From NCBI RefSeq assembly GCF_006442815.1, contig NZ_VFVL01000001.1, positions 186,001-250,000 on the forward strand: DNA of 64,000 nt. Direction: 5' to 3'. The position numbers and the translations under genes are program-made. Positions 1 to 9,569 of the stretch are shown piece by piece. Each line of letters opens with the position of its first letter. Within the stretch, counting starts at the first letter, position 1. Source of the stretch: Mesorhizobium sp. B2-4-3 (GTDB lineage: Bacteria; Pseudomonadota; Alphaproteobacteria; Rhizobiales; Rhizobiaceae). The notes below the pieces were generated by a model, which made no database searches, had not been told where the DNA came from, and saw only the letters and a program-made list of their open reading frames with translations.

Positions 1-613
1 GCGAGAGCGCGCCGCCGGTGACCACGGGGCTGCTGCCGAAGCTGTTGTTGCCAATGAGGGACAAGGTGCCGGCATTCACGGTGAGGCCGCCGGCGAAGCT
101 GTTGTTGCCCGTCAGCGTCAGCGTTCCGGCGCCGGCCTTGATCACTGCGCCCGCGCCGTTGATCGTCGAGTTGATCGTCGCCGAACCGGTTGTGACCGAA
201 AGCGTGGGGTCGACGCCGTCGAGAGTGAGCGTGCTGCCTGTTACGGTGTAGCCGCTGACCTCGAAGGTCATGTTGTGGACGGTGATCGGCGCGCCGAGCG
301 TAATGGTGCCCGCCGTGCCGCCAAGGAAGGCGTCGTCGAGCGCGCCGTTGTTCCAGGCACCATAGGGGCCGCTTACACCGTCATTGCTGGCGCTCCAGAC
401 CGGATCGCTGAGATTCCAGATGCCAGTGCCACCGCGGTTCAGCGATGTGTTGTTGACGTCCCAGTAGAGGTTGGCTGCCGGAGCGGCTGTCGTGGCAAGC
501 CCTGTGAGCAGCGCCAGCAGTGGAAGCTCGCTCAACATTCCGCGGGTGGTGCGTGCGAAGCGGCCGACCGCCTGGGGGGCGTAGCTGGCCGCTTGTCCCT
601 TCCATTTCGTCAT
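1..613 (-). CDS. Autotransporter-type adhesin, N-terminal part (runs off the left edge)
   Basis: Reading from an ATG at 613 the frame stays open for 204 codons to the window edge. Residues 1-47 look like an extended signal peptide: a basic stretch, then a hydrophobic core near residues 30-44 ending in APAA. It is followed by NLYWDVNN, the usual start of a passenger domain made of autotransporter-associated beta-strand repeats. The repeats are visible as GTLTLTGNNSFAGGLTVNAG and a second copy beginning GTLSLIGNNSFG. Such proteins are exported by Sec and displayed at the cell surface through a C-terminal beta barrel, which would lie outside the window. ATG at 613 is preceded by only a weak ribosome site; Met26 is an alternative start giving a normal-length signal peptide. 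Family call is firm, function (adhesion, aggregation) is inferred. Confidence 0.75.
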   Translation of the reverse strand, partial: MTKWKGQAASYAPQAVGRFARTTRGMLSELPLLALLTGLATTAAPAANLYWDVNNTSLNRGGTGIWNLSDPVWSASNDGVSGPYGAWNNGALDDAFLGGTAGTITLGAPITVHNMTFEVSGYTVTGSTLTLDGVDPTLSVTTGSATINSTINGAGAVIKAGAGTLTLTGNNSFAGGLTVNAGTLSLIGNNSFGSSPVVTGGALS

Positions 614-821
614 GCGTCCGCCGCGAATCGCTCGCGGGCGACAAGATTGTGCAGTTGGATCCTGCCGCATGTTCCCTCGCACCCTACTTAGGCGCGATGG
701 TCACCGGAAAAAGTCATGGAAACCGGTACTTACGCCGCCAAGCTATCTATGGGGAAGCGCAGCCGCAATGGAACGTAATTTACGGTATCGAACATCGTCA
801 AAAGCGCCTCGCAAAGAGGCG

Positions 822-2510
822 TCAGTCGGGCATCAGGCCGGCCTTCTTGAGGGAGACGAGAAACCTTTCGGCATCATCCGGACTGCCGAACCGCAACAAC
901 GCTTCCCGTCGAACGTTTGCTACCAGTTCCGGCCCATGTTCCATGAGCCAGGAACGCTCGCGCTCGACATCCGCCGTGTAGCCCCCTTCGGCAAAGATCG
1001 CGGCGGCGATCACATGATAGAGCGCATTGTCGGGAACATTCGCCTTTCTGATCCACATGACCGCCTGCTCTATGTCGCGGCTGAAATAAGCGCAGAGAGC
1101 CAGCCCCACCTCGTAGTAAGCGAGCGGCCCCGGATTGCGATTTCGCGCCTCCGCGACCAACGGGCACCCCTCTTTCCAATTTCCAGACAGCGCCAGCCGA
1201 TACCCGTACTCGCCTACGAATACAGTGTCGTTCCGGTTGATGGTCATGCCACGGCGCCCCACTCGGATGGCCGCGTCAATTTCCCCCTTGAAATAGAGAG
1301 CAATCATCTGCGCCTGAAGGGCCCGGACGTTGGTCGGTTCCAGTTGCACGGCGCGATCGGCTGCGGCGAGGGCGCGATCGATCAAGGATGCAGATTTCTG
1401 GGATCCGAACGGAAAATAGAACCGGACTTCATCGATGTAGATCAGCGATAGAAGCGCCCAGGCGGTTGCATATCCGGGAAATCGCTCCACGGCCCTTTCG
1501 AGACAGGAACGGACGGCGGGGCGTGTCTCAGGATTGAAGCCGGCTCGATACGAATAATAGGAAAGCGTGCAGAAATAGGCCGCCTGGTCGTCGGGAGCAT
1601 CGGGGACGGCGCGCTTGGCATCCGCCTCGAATAGTGCGCCATATGGTTGTGCCAGGCTCGTGGCGACATCGGCGGCAATATCGGCTTGGACCTTCAGAAG
1701 TTCGGGCACCGTTGTCGTGCCGTCATAGCTATGCGCCCAGAGCACCGATCCGTTTGCGCGGTTGAGCATACGAACCCGAACCCGAAAGGTCCCGGCAGAC
1801 ATATCCACGCCCCCTGCGAGCGCGTAGCGTATGTCCGGCCCCGTCTGGCCAAGCGGCTGGACCACGACGATATCGCTGAATTTGGAGAGTTGGCTTATGA
1901 CCTCCTGCGTTAGCCCGCGGGCCAAAGCCGTGGTCGCGCTCGAGCCGTTCATGTCGTCGAACCATTCGACCAGCAAATGTGGGGTTTCCGGCTCGCTTGG
2001 GGAAAGCCGGGAAGAGGCGAACCAGAAGACCAGCGCCACGGCAGCAGCGGCCAGAACGGCCAGCGCTGCGATGAGCCGAGGCTTACCCAGCCGGCGCGGC
2101 GGCTGCGGGTGCTCGCGTGCAATCGCGGACGTAGGCTCTTCTGCGGTGGGAGCTACGGTGCCGTGCGATGAGAAGGCGGCAACATATCCCCCCTTTGGAA
2201 GGCTGATGAGAATGGGATCGGCCAGTCCAGCTGTCAGGTAGTACCGTTCAAGCGACCTGCGAAGGTGACCAGCTGTGATACGCACGATCGGATCGGTCTG
2301 CGGGTCGAACGAAGAGCCCCGGTCGAACACCTCTACGGCTATTGAATAGGCCTTGATGCGATCGCCGCGCCCCGCCAAGGTTTCGTCCACGGCATAGCTG
2401 AGGAACCGACGCTCGCGATCGGTTGCCTGAAAATCCGCGCTGCTCAGAATACGCGCCAGCTGGGCTCTGCAGTCCTCGGCGGAGAAATCAATCCGTCCAT
2501 GTGCGTTCAA
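822..2510 (-). CDS. Membrane-anchored TPR protein with N-terminal regulator-like domain
   Basis: 562 residues. Residues about 15-115 match a widespread N-terminal module (FLSYAVDETLAGR, VFDRGSSFDPQTDPIVRI, LPKGGYV) found ahead of TolB-like and TPR domains in proteins often annotated as adenylate-cyclase-like or CadC-like regulators. One membrane helix follows at about 146-165. Residues about 180-300 resemble the TolB-N/FlgO-type domain (LTQEVISQLSKFSDIVVVQP), and the rest is TPR-like helices. So a cytoplasmic sensor/DNA-binding-like head and a periplasmic TPR tail are inferred. The start is TTG at 2510: an in-frame TAG lies four codons upstream and no in-frame ATG exists before the conserved domain, so TTG is nearly forced. 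It is not obviously co-transcribed with the adhesin downstream (208-base gap). Target unknown. Confidence 0.7.
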   Translation of the reverse strand: MNAHGRIDFSAEDCRAQLARILSSADFQATDRERRFLSYAVDETLAGRGDRIKAYSIAVEVFDRGSSFDPQTDPIVRITAGHLRRSLERYYLTAGLADPILISLPKGGYVAAFSSHGTVAPTAEEPTSAIAREHPQPPRRLGKPRLIAALAVLAAAAVALVFWFASSRLSPSEPETPHLLVEWFDDMNGSSATTALARGLTQEVISQLSKFSDIVVVQPLGQTGPDIRYALAGGVDMSAGTFRVRVRMLNRANGSVLWAHSYDGTTTVPELLKVQADIAADVATSLAQPYGALFEADAKRAVPDAPDDQAAYFCTLSYYSYRAGFNPETRPAVRSCLERAVERFPGYATAWALLSLIYIDEVRFYFPFGSQKSASLIDRALAAADRAVQLEPTNVRALQAQMIALYFKGEIDAAIRVGRRGMTINRNDTVFVGEYGYRLALSGNWKEGCPLVAEARNRNPGPLAYYEVGLALCAYFSRDIEQAVMWIRKANVPDNALYHVIAAAIFAEGGYTADVERERSWLMEHGPELVANVRREALLRFGSPDDAERFLVSLKKAGLMPD

Positions 2511-3259
2511 TGTCGCGCCAATCTATCCCTCATCCATCTTCATAACTAACGCAGCCGACTCGTCCGCGCGATAGCGCAGGCGTCCGTTGGTTACATTCCA
2601 GCCCGAGTGCCCGCAATGGTGCTTGCGCGTACCCTCCGCCAGCTACAGACGGGAAACCCTGCCAGCATTTGTCAATCGGCTACTCTTCGGGCACAGTCCA
2701 TTGACGTATAATACGAGTTGGCCATTGCCAGATCTTGGTCTCGACAATGAGCCGTCCGGTGGGAACCAGCTTATGTTTTCAGTTTTGTTGCCGGTCCCAC
2801 GCCGTCGCCTCTCATTGCCGACCAACGCTTGGCATTCCTGTTTGCGCTCTTCGCGATCCTGAAACTCGAGCTTCGCGCCCGAGACTTCGGCGAAGAGCAT
2901 TCCCTGCTCTCCTTGCTTACGGCTGGTTAGAGACGAGCAGCGGATAGACCGCTCGGATATTCATCCGCGGGCAGGCGCGCTCCTGCGGCGCCAGTCGGCG
3001 GAGAGTAGTTCTTCCTTCTATGTTGAGGCATTCTAGCCCTACAAGCACGGCAAATCCGACACGTCCGTCCCCACAAGGGAGAGGGGCCTCTTAAGCTGCC
3101 GCGATTCTCTCCGTTGGCCAAGACACCACCGCCAGTCACGGCGTCCATAGCCCCATCACGAATGGCTGGAATGGGCCGAAAACTGAATGGCTGCGTTCGG
3201 AGCGTTTGCCTCAAAAGCCGACGTTCGCACTCTATACGCCGAGTAGAAATTGGCGCCGG
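2511..3259. other. Intergenic stretch, no supported gene
   Basis: About 750 bases between two minus-strand genes. Several short frames cross it on both strands but none has a recognisable domain, a good ribosome site or coding-like composition. A TATAAT box lies at 2707-2712 inside a near-palindrome (CGTATAATACG) but has no convincing -35 partner. The part around 3060-3130, with CCCCACAAGGGAGAGGGGCC, resembles the low-complexity intergenic sequence often repeated in Mesorhizobium genomes. It contains the region downstream of the oxidase operon. Confidence 0.4.
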
Positions 3260-3508
3260 CTATCGGCCAATCACGGTCAACCCGAACAGGATAATCAGCC
3301 AAAGCCCGGCGGCCGCAACAGCAAGCCGAGGCAACGTCCCGGTGAGATGCATGAATAGCAGGGCAATCAGGACTGCTTTCGCTGCAGCGATCGCCAGGTT
3401 CAGCGCGACGTTGAAGCCACCGAGATCAACGAAGGACGAGGCGACCGTCAGCGCCAGAAGCGCGAGCAGGCCGAGATAGCCGAAGGTGAGTTTGCGCAGT
3501 TCGCTCAT
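3260..3508 (-). CDS. Cytochrome c oxidase subunit IV-type small membrane protein
   Basis: 82 residues with three predicted membrane helices (about 9-26, 33-55, 62-80). The helix-2 signature KAVLIALLFMHL matches the prokaryotic subunit IV family (COX4_pro / CyoD-like), whose members stabilise the catalytic subunit rather than carrying cofactors. Its ATG at 3508 overlaps the ctaE stop by four bases (ATGA), so it is translationally coupled and is the last gene of the twelve-gene operon. The assignment as the oxidase subunit IV follows from both sequence and position. Confidence 0.82.
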   Translation of the reverse strand: MSELRKLTFGYLGLLALLALTVASSFVDLGGFNVALNLAIAAAKAVLIALLFMHLTGTLPRLAVAAAGLWLIILFGLTVIGR

Positions 3509-4140
3509 CGGTTGATCAGGTAAAGGACGGGGAACATGAAGACCCATACGATGTCGACGAAGTGCCAGTAGAGACCGACCGCCACGACCCGGCGCAGCCG
3601 GTTGGCAGGGCTGGCGGTCCGCCAGAGCGCGATCATGCCGGCGATGACGACGATGCCGCCGATCAGGTGCAGCGCGTGCAGCGAGGTCATCATGAAATAG
3701 AGGCCGAAGAAGAATTCGGCGTGCACGGGATCCGGTCCTGCATAGCGGAACGGCAGGCCGAGAAGCGGCGCCAGGCCTTCGTGAATCTCGTTGCCGTATT
3801 CGATCCCCTTCACGATCAGGAAGCACACGCCCAGCGAAACAGTCGCGGCCAGCGCCCTGACCGTCGCGCGCCAGCGCCTCTGCAGCGCAGCCCTGTGCGC
3901 CAGCGCCATGGTGAAGCTGCTGGTGATCAGCACGGCCGTGTTGAAGGTGCCGAGCGGCAGCGAAAGATGTTTCGAAGCCGCTGCGAAGGCTGGGCCGAAA
4001 TCGATATGGGCGACGAGGAAGACCAGGAAGATCGCTCCGAACAGCATCGCCTCGGAGCCGATGAACACCCACATCGCAAAAGTATCGGCGCGCCGTTCGC
4101 GTTGGGGCGTGTCGAAAGCGATGCTTTCGGTGCCGCTCAT
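3505..4140 (-). CDS. ctaE: Cytochrome c oxidase subunit III
   Basis: 211 residues, a five-helix form of subunit III rather than the seven-helix mitochondrial type. Family signatures are [16 protein letters not shown] near the N-terminus, [17 protein letters not shown] in the middle and [18 protein letters not shown] at the C-terminus, with the two helices' conserved Glu and His residues present. The subunit packs against subunit I and supports proton delivery to it. It overlaps ctaD upstream and the subunit IV gene downstream by four bases each, so it is part of the same transcript. Confidence 0.93.
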   Translation of the reverse strand: MSGTESIAFDTPQRERRADTFAMWVFIGSEAMLFGAIFLVFLVAHIDFGPAFAAASKHLSLPLGTFNTAVLITSSFTMALAHRAALQRRWRATVRALAATVSLGVCFLIVKGIEYGNEIHEGLAPLLGLPFRYAGPDPVHAEFFFGLYFMMTSLHALHLIGGIVVIAGMIALWRTASPANRLRRVVAVGLYWHFVDIVWVFMFPVLYLINR

Positions 4141-5780
4141 CGAGCCGCCTCCTCCCGGTGCGGGCTGAAGCGTTCGTGCTCCAGCCCCTTCATGTCATAG
4201 GCATAGGCCGGCCGCGTCACGACCGGCATGGTCTCGAAATTATGCGGCGGCGGCGGCGAGCTCGTCTGCCATTCGAGCCCGGTGGCGTTCCACGGATTGT
4301 CGGTCGCGTGAGTGCCGCGAAACAGCGACCAGCCGAGATAGAACAACGGCATCAGATAGCCGATCGCCAGCACCACCGCGCCGGCTGACGACAACACGTT
4401 CCAGAACTGGAACTCCGGCGGATAGGTATGATAGCGCCGGGGCATGCCATCGAAGCCCACTACAAATTGCGGGAAGAATGTCAGGTTGAAGCCGACGAAC
4501 GTGACGGTCGCCGCGATCCGTCCCGCGGTTTCCGAATACATGCGGCCGGTCATTTTCGGCCACCAGAAATGCAGGCCGGCCATATAGGCCGTCACCATGC
4601 CACCGACCATGATGTAGTGGAAATGCGCGATGACGAAGTAGGTGTCGTGGACATGCACGTCGACGGCAAGCGAGGCAAGGAATAGGCCCGCCAGACCGCC
4701 GAAGGTGAATAGCGCGAGGAAGAACAGGGCGTAAAGCATCGGCGTCTCGAAGCTGATCTCGCCCTTGCGCAGCGTCAGGCTCCAGTTGAAGACCTTTATC
4801 GCCGAGGGGATAGCGACGCAGAAGGACAGGAACGAGAACACAACGCCGGCATAGGCCGATTGCCCGCTGACGAACATGTGGTGGCCCCAGACCAGGAAGC
4901 CGAAGACAGCGATCGCCATCGAGGAGATTGCCACCGCCTTGTATCCGAACAGCGGCCGGCGGCTGAAGCAGGGCAGCACCTCCGACACCACGCCCATGCC
5001 GGGCAGGATCATGATGTAGACGGCCGGGTGCGAATAGAACCAGAAGAGATGCTGGAAAAGCAGCGGATCGCCGCCGAGATCCGGGTTGAAGATGCCGATC
5101 CCAAAGACGCGTTCCAGCACGATCAAGATCAGCGAAGCGGCGAGCACCGGGGTCGCCAGCACCATCACCAGGCTGGTGGCGTAGAGCGTCCAGACGAAGA
5201 TCGGCAGGCGGAACCAGGTGAGCCCCGGCGCGCGCAGCGTGTGCACGGTGACGATGAAGTTGATGCCGGTCATGATCGTCGAAAAGCCGACGATGAAGAC
5301 GCCGAAGGCCGCGGTCGAGACCCAGCCGTTGGCATAGAGCGTCGACAGCGGCGTGTAGAAGGTCCAGCCGGTGTCGACGCCGCCGGCCACCACCGCAAAC
5401 AGCGCGAACAGGCTGCCGAAGATGAAGACATACCAGCTGGCGAGATTCAGCCGTGGGAAAGCCAGATCGCGCGCGCCGATCATCAGCGGCAAAAGGAAAT
5501 TGCCCAACGTCGCCGGGATCGACGGCACCAGGAAGAACCAGACCATGATGATGCCGTGCAGCGAGAACAACCGGTTGTAGGTGTCATCGGAGACGAGGTC
5601 GCCGGCCGGTGTCGCAAGCTCGATCCGCATCAGCACCGCCATGGCGCCGCCAAGGAAGAAGAAGGCCGTCAGCGAGATCAGGTAGAGCCATGCAACGCGC
5701 TTGTGGTCGGTGGTCAGCAGCCACGCGCGAGGCCCGCTGCCTTCCGCCAGATACGTGCCCTGCATCGCCGCGCGGCTCAT
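4137..5780 (-). CDS. ctaD: Cytochrome c oxidase subunit I (haem-copper oxygen reductase, YSHP/A2-like)
   Basis: 547 residues, about twelve helices. It reduces oxygen to water at a haem-CuB site and pumps protons. Visible ligands are low-spin haem H75 (FSLHGIIMV), CuB H251 and the cross-linked Y255 in YSHPAVYI, the HH pair 300-301 (WGHHMFVSG), and H386/H388 in [12 protein letters not shown]. The usual D-channel glutamate in HPEVY is replaced by Ala, and a Tyr-Ser pair precedes HP. This YSHP pattern is the mark of A2-type enzymes such as the Rhodothermus caa3 oxidase. It overlaps ctaC and ctaE by four bases on either side. The call as a proton-pumping A-family oxidase is firm; the A2 label rests on this motif. 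Confidence 0.96.
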   Translation of the reverse strand: MSRAAMQGTYLAEGSGPRAWLLTTDHKRVAWLYLISLTAFFFLGGAMAVLMRIELATPAGDLVSDDTYNRLFSLHGIIMVWFFLVPSIPATLGNFLLPLMIGARDLAFPRLNLASWYVFIFGSLFALFAVVAGGVDTGWTFYTPLSTLYANGWVSTAAFGVFIVGFSTIMTGINFIVTVHTLRAPGLTWFRLPIFVWTLYATSLVMVLATPVLAASLILIVLERVFGIGIFNPDLGGDPLLFQHLFWFYSHPAVYIMILPGMGVVSEVLPCFSRRPLFGYKAVAISSMAIAVFGFLVWGHHMFVSGQSAYAGVVFSFLSFCVAIPSAIKVFNWSLTLRKGEISFETPMLYALFFLALFTFGGLAGLFLASLAVDVHVHDTYFVIAHFHYIMVGGMVTAYMAGLHFWWPKMTGRMYSETAGRIAATVTFVGFNLTFFPQFVVGFDGMPRRYHTYPPEFQFWNVLSSAGAVVLAIGYLMPLFYLGWSLFRGTHATDNPWNATGLEWQTSSPPPPHNFETMPVVTRPAYAYDMKGLEHERFSPHREEAAR

Positions 5781-6730
5781 GGCCTGGCTCCAGCCGTTGG
5801 TTGCGGCGAAAGCGATTTCAGATAGGCAAGAAGCATCTGCAGTTCGCCTTCGTCGATGAGGCCGTCGAAGCTCGGCATGACCGGCTCGTACCCTGCGGCG
5901 ATCTCCTTCTTCGGAACGAGGATGGAGTCGCGCAAATAGCGTTCGTCGGCGATCACCGTCTGCTGGTTGTCCAAAGCCACGGGCCGGCCGAAGATGCCTT
6001 CAAGCGACGGCGCCCTCACCTTGCTGCTCGCGCCATGGCATCCCGAACAGCCCAGCGCGCGAAACAGTTTTTCGCCGCTCGCGGCAAGCGTCTCGCCCTC
6101 GCCCTGGCTGTTCAGCCACGCGGCATATTGCTCGGGCGCCATCGCGGTCACCCAGCCGCCCATCTCGGAATGCTGCGTACCGCAATATTGGGCGCAGAAC
6201 AGGTGATAGCGGCCGGGCTCGGTGGCGATGAACCAGATATGCGTCGTGTGGCCCGGCACCGCGTCCTGCTTGATGCGGAACGCCGGCACGTAGAAGGAGT
6301 GGATGACGTCCTGCGCGGCGAGCGACACGACGACGGCCTTGCCGACAGGAACATGCAATTCGTTGATCTCGCGCTGGCCGCCTGGCTGCCTGAATTCCCA
6401 CATCCATTGCTTGCCAAGACCGGTGATCTCGAGCGCGTCCGCCGGCGGGTGGTCGCGGCGAACGAAAAGCGTCGCGCCCCAGCCGAAGAAGATGAAGGCG
6501 ATCACCAGGCTGGCGACCGTCCAGCTCATCTCCAGTGGCAGGCTGCGGGAACGCTTGCCTGTTCGATCCGCCTTTGAGCCGACGCGATATTTCACAGCAT
6601 AGCCGACGACCAGCCCGGTGAGCGCCAGTCCGAGAACCAACGAGAAGGCGAGTAGCGTGTAGAACAGCGCGTCGACCTGGCCGGCTTCAGATGAAGCCTC
6701 CTGGGGAAAGAAGGGGATGCCGAAGCTCAC
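5777..6730 (-). CDS. ctaC: Cytochrome c oxidase subunit II with fused cytochrome c domain (caa3 type)
   Basis: 317 residues. Two N-terminal membrane helices (about 20-47 and 68-90), then the cupredoxin domain with CuA ligands H144, C179, C183, H187 and M190 ([13 protein letters not shown]). Residues about 215-310 form a c-type cytochrome domain with haem motif CSGCH at 228-232 and a likely axial Met near 285 (VMPSF). This fusion defines a caa3 enzyme: electrons can pass from the quinol-oxidising complex straight into the oxidase without a free cytochrome c. No lipobox is seen. The start is GTG at 6730, overlapping the upstream SCO stop as GTGA; no better ATG exists before the first helix. Confidence 0.95.
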   Translation of the reverse strand: MSFGIPFFPQEASSEAGQVDALFYTLLAFSLVLGLALTGLVVGYAVKYRVGSKADRTGKRSRSLPLEMSWTVASLVIAFIFFGWGATLFVRRDHPPADALEITGLGKQWMWEFRQPGGQREINELHVPVGKAVVVSLAAQDVIHSFYVPAFRIKQDAVPGHTTHIWFIATEPGRYHLFCAQYCGTQHSEMGGWVTAMAPEQYAAWLNSQGEGETLAASGEKLFRALGCSGCHGASSKVRAPSLEGIFGRPVALDNQQTVIADERYLRDSILVPKKEIAAGYEPVMPSFDGLIDEGELQMLLAYLKSLSPQPTAGARP

Positions 6731-7479
6731 CTGGCCCTCCCCCAGCCTTGCCAGAGCACCGTCGCGCCGAGGCCGAACAGCGTTGCCAGGCTGGCCACTT
6801 TCAGTGCCGCCCAGATCGCTGGCGTATACTGGCCTTTCGAACTGTCGAAGCCAGCGCAGAGCAGGAAGACGTGATCGGCAATCGATCCGAGCCTGTTCTC
6901 CGACGCTTCGACCAGCGCAAGCTCGAGATCTCGCGGCGTGAAGGTCAGCGCCGGCAGCACCTGGGCAATCCGGCCAGACGGTGTGAGCGCGATGACCGCG
7001 ATCGGATGAACGAACTGGTCGATCCCCTTGCGCCGATCGAAAGTGATGCCGGCTTCGCCTGCGAGCGCCGCCCCGGCGCCATCACCGCTCGTCAGGAACC
7101 GCCAGGCGGGCAGGCCCGCCGGACCGGCAGCGGAAGCGATTTCGGCTTGCGCCGCCGCTGCGTCGGCCGGTGTCTCCTCGGGATCGATCGAGATGAACAG
7201 CCCGCGGTAATCCGCCGGGTGAAGCGATATCTTCTTCAGGTCGGAGGCAACGGCCTGCTGGGTGACGCCACACAGGTTCGGGCATTTGTCGTAACCGAAG
7301 ATGACCAGGGCCGGACGGCCGTTCAGCGTCTCGCCAAGCGTCTGCTTCAGGCCGCCGGCGTCGACCAATTCGCGGTCCAGCGTCAGTTGCGCGCCGAGCT
7401 TCGGATCGAATGTCGGTCGTTCGGCGGCGGAGGCCGCGCCAGCAACGAACAAACAAAGGGCGGCTAACAAGCTCCTCAT
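6727..7479 (-). CDS. SCO1/SenC-family copper chaperone
   Basis: 250 residues with an N-terminal signal peptide (about 1-19, cut near ASA-AE), a thioredoxin-like fold, and a C-terminal membrane helix at about 222-243. The copper ligands are C66 and C70 in KCPNLC and H158 in QFVHPI. SCO proteins deliver copper to the CuA centre of subunit II, which fits its position directly upstream of ctaC. The C-terminal anchor in addition to the signal peptide is typical of the form found next to alternative complex III. ATG at 7479 overlaps the preceding stop by four bases; the longer open frame upstream is the reading of the previous gene in another frame. Confidence 0.92.
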   Translation of the reverse strand: MRSLLAALCLFVAGAASAAERPTFDPKLGAQLTLDRELVDAGGLKQTLGETLNGRPALVIFGYDKCPNLCGVTQQAVASDLKKISLHPADYRGLFISIDPEETPADAAAAQAEIASAAGPAGLPAWRFLTSGDGAGAALAGEAGITFDRRKGIDQFVHPIAVIALTPSGRIAQVLPALTFTPRDLELALVEASENRLGSIADHVFLLCAGFDSSKGQYTPAIWAALKVASLATLFGLGATVLWQGWGRAR

Positions 7480-7925
7480 CGCCCTGTCCCGCCGCCTTGC
7501 TGCTGGCATTTCCTGGCCTGAGGCGTTCGAGGAACCGCAGCCCCGAGCAAGTTGCAGTCGGCAGGCTCCGAGGCTGTGATGTCCGACTGCGACCAATCCG
7601 GCAGCCCGTTGCTGACCAGCGCCCACATGGCGTCGCCGATCGGAATGCGAGCGATCCCGGCCTTGCGGTCGACCCAGCCGAGCATTTTCAACTGGCGGTC
7701 CTCCTCGGCGCGGAATTTGACAAGATCTTGCCTTGGCGCAGTCTGCAAATCGGGAGTTTCCGGGCTGACGTTCGCCGGATGCAGCAGCCAGCTCGGCGTG
7801 GTGTTGAAGGCGAGCTTCATGCCGATCGCGGCCAAGGCCAGAAACACCAGCAGCCCGCCGCCGAAAGCGAGCAGCATCCGCGGCTGGACATCGCGCGTCT
7901 CGGGATGGCGGTGCGTCTTAGCCAT
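7476..7925 (-). CDS. Conserved small membrane protein of the ACIII-caa3 operon, function unknown
   Basis: 149 residues: a short basic N-terminus, one membrane helix (about 18-38), then a periplasmic part. The most conserved-looking stretch is residues 82-104, LGWVDRKAGIARIPIGDAMW. I recall similar motifs in small proteins encoded beside SCO genes in other phyla, but I cannot name a family with a function. It sits exactly between actF and the SCO gene, overlapping actF by eight bases and SCO by four, so it is made with the complex. A structural link between the two complexes or an assembly factor are both possible; this is inference. The C-terminal tail (about 135-149) is Gln/Gly/Arg-rich and probably disordered. 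Confidence 0.72.
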   Translation of the reverse strand: MAKTHRHPETRDVQPRMLLAFGGGLLVFLALAAIGMKLAFNTTPSWLLHPANVSPETPDLQTAPRQDLVKFRAEEDRQLKMLGWVDRKAGIARIPIGDAMWALVSNGLPDWSQSDITASEPADCNLLGAAVPRTPQARKCQQQGGGTGR

Positions 7926-9030
7926 GGACGACCTCCCGCTTCCACCAGGCAATCCTGTCCGGCCGGCGCCGCAGGAAGAGGAAAGCCGCCAGCCAAAGGC
8001 CCCCGACGCCGGTCCAGGCAACAACATCGCGCCAGAATCCGAATGGGCCACCGACGAAGAGAGGTGGCCGGATGCGCCAGAACACATCAACGAAATGGCC
8101 TGCCAGAACTACTCCCGACAGCCAGATCAGGCCTTCATGACTGCGCTTGAGCGGTCGGTTGAGGGAGCCCGCGAACGCAGCCACCTGCAAGGCAATCAGC
8201 AGCCATAGCGGATACTGCCAACCGCCGGTGGCGCGGACGATGTACCAATGGATGTCGTCTGGAAGGTCACCCCCCCAAATGACGATCCATTGCATGAAGA
8301 CAAGATAGATCCAGGTCAGCACGAAGCCGAACTGCATGTTGGCGAGATCTTCGCTAAGCGCGACATCTTCCTCGCCGCCGGGCATGACCTCCACTGCCTG
8401 TCTTGCGGCCAGCACAAGGATCGCCAGGGCGAAAGCTCCGACGACTTCGGCGGAGGCCTCACAAAGCGCATAGATCGTCGAGGTGAATTCCGGCTCGATC
8501 GAAAGCATCCAGTCGATGGCAAAGACGCTGACGGCAAGCGCGTGGAGGATCAGGCCAAGAGCATATTTCCTCCCGTTGCCGGCTTTTTCGGAATCCTCTG
8601 AAGTCGAGCCGAGCACCATCCATGTGAGAACGAGCCAGATCGCCGCGCAGACAGCAAAGCGCAGCAGGAAGAACGGCACGTTGAGATAAGCAAGCTTCTC
8701 TCCAACCTTCTCGGACAGCGTCGCGGGACCGGCGCCGGTCCATGGGAAGATCAGGTCGAGTCTCATCAGCACCGGCAGGAGCAAGATAAGCGCAAACGGC
8801 AGCATCGCGATCATGATCCGCAAAGGCTGGCGGACCGCCTCGCCCCAGCGGCCGCCGGTCAGCCCGTGCACCATCACGACCGTCAGCGCGCCGAGCGGCA
8901 GGCTTAGCGCGAAGAGAGCAGCGGGGAGCCAGGCTCCCAGCATCGCCTTTGCATCGAGCGATGCCCCGAGCACGCACAGGACAATTCCTGCGGCGCCGGC
9001 CGCCAGAAAGCCTTGTTCGACGCGGGTCAT
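7918..9030 (-). CDS. actF: Alternative complex III, membrane subunit ActF
   Basis: 370 residues, about ten membrane helices. It belongs to the NrfD-like ActF family, the quieter paralogue of ActC in alternative complex III. Recognisable features are the C-terminal helices LTWIYLVFMQWIVIWGGDLP and HFVDVFWRIRPP. In known complexes ActC and ActF form the membrane core, and ActF contributes to a proposed proton path. The length fits ActF (shorter than ActC). ATG at 9030 overlaps the actE stop by four bases. It is followed by the 149-residue gene with an eight-base overlap. Confidence 0.88.
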   Translation of the reverse strand: MTRVEQGFLAAGAAGIVLCVLGASLDAKAMLGAWLPAALFALSLPLGALTVVMVHGLTGGRWGEAVRQPLRIMIAMLPFALILLLPVLMRLDLIFPWTGAGPATLSEKVGEKLAYLNVPFFLLRFAVCAAIWLVLTWMVLGSTSEDSEKAGNGRKYALGLILHALAVSVFAIDWMLSIEPEFTSTIYALCEASAEVVGAFALAILVLAARQAVEVMPGGEEDVALSEDLANMQFGFVLTWIYLVFMQWIVIWGGDLPDDIHWYIVRATGGWQYPLWLLIALQVAAFAGSLNRPLKRSHEGLIWLSGVVLAGHFVDVFWRIRPPLFVGGPFGFWRDVVAWTGVGGLWLAAFLFLRRRPDRIAWWKREVVHG

Positions 9031-9569
9031 GGCGAGGTTTCCGCTTGGAGCCGCATGCGCAGCGTTTGCGGAAGCTCGGCGACTGGAGCGTCGCGCGAAT
9101 ATTGCAACGCGCGGATATAGGCGACGATCGCCCAGCGGTCCTGTGACGGCACCCGCGCCGCGTAGGAGTACATGGCGCCATAGCCGTTGGTGATCACGTC
9201 GTAGAAGTGCCGGTCCGAAGCCTTGCGCAGCGCATCCTGATGGTAGCTCGGCGGGGCCGGGAAGCCGCGCTGGACGATCATGCCTTGGCCGTCGCCGGTG
9301 CGGCCGTGGCAAGGCGAACAGAAGATGTCGAAACGCTGCTGGCCGCGCTGCAGCAGCTCGATCGTGATCGGATAGGGGATTTTGTCCGGGACCGGCGTCA
9401 GATCGGCGTCGCGCGCGACAGTGCCCGTCACCGGTGCCCGCGCCGACATGCCGTCGGCGAACTGATTGCTCGCCTCAAGAGGATCATAGCGCGGCTGGTC
9501 CTCCATATCCTGCCGACAGCCTGCGACCAGCAGGGCGCCGAGGACGAGCGCGACGCGCAGGCCGTTCAC
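9027..9569 (-). CDS. actE: Alternative complex III, monohaem cytochrome c lipoprotein ActE
   Basis: 180 residues. The N-terminus is a lipoprotein signal ending in LVAGC with the lipidated Cys at 18. One haem motif, CSPCH, lies at 83-87, followed by GRTGDGQGMIVQRGFP, typical of ActE. In the complex this subunit takes electrons from ActA and presents them to the partner, here most likely the cytochrome c domain of CtaC. The start is GTG at 9569, overlapping actD's stop (GTGA). Confidence is high from motif, lipobox and gene order. Confidence 0.93.
   Translation of the reverse strand: MNGLRVALVLGALLVAGCRQDMEDQPRYDPLEASNQFADGMSARAPVTGTVARDADLTPVPDKIPYPITIELLQRGQQRFDIFCSPCHGRTGDGQGMIVQRGFPAPPSYHQDALRKASDRHFYDVITNGYGAMYSYAARVPSQDRWAIVAYIRALQYSRDAPVAELPQTLRMRLQAETSP

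Noticed and set aside
2643..3479. Several small frames in the 2511-3259 gap
   Set aside because: No start signals, domains or codon bias; part resembles repeated intergenic sequence.
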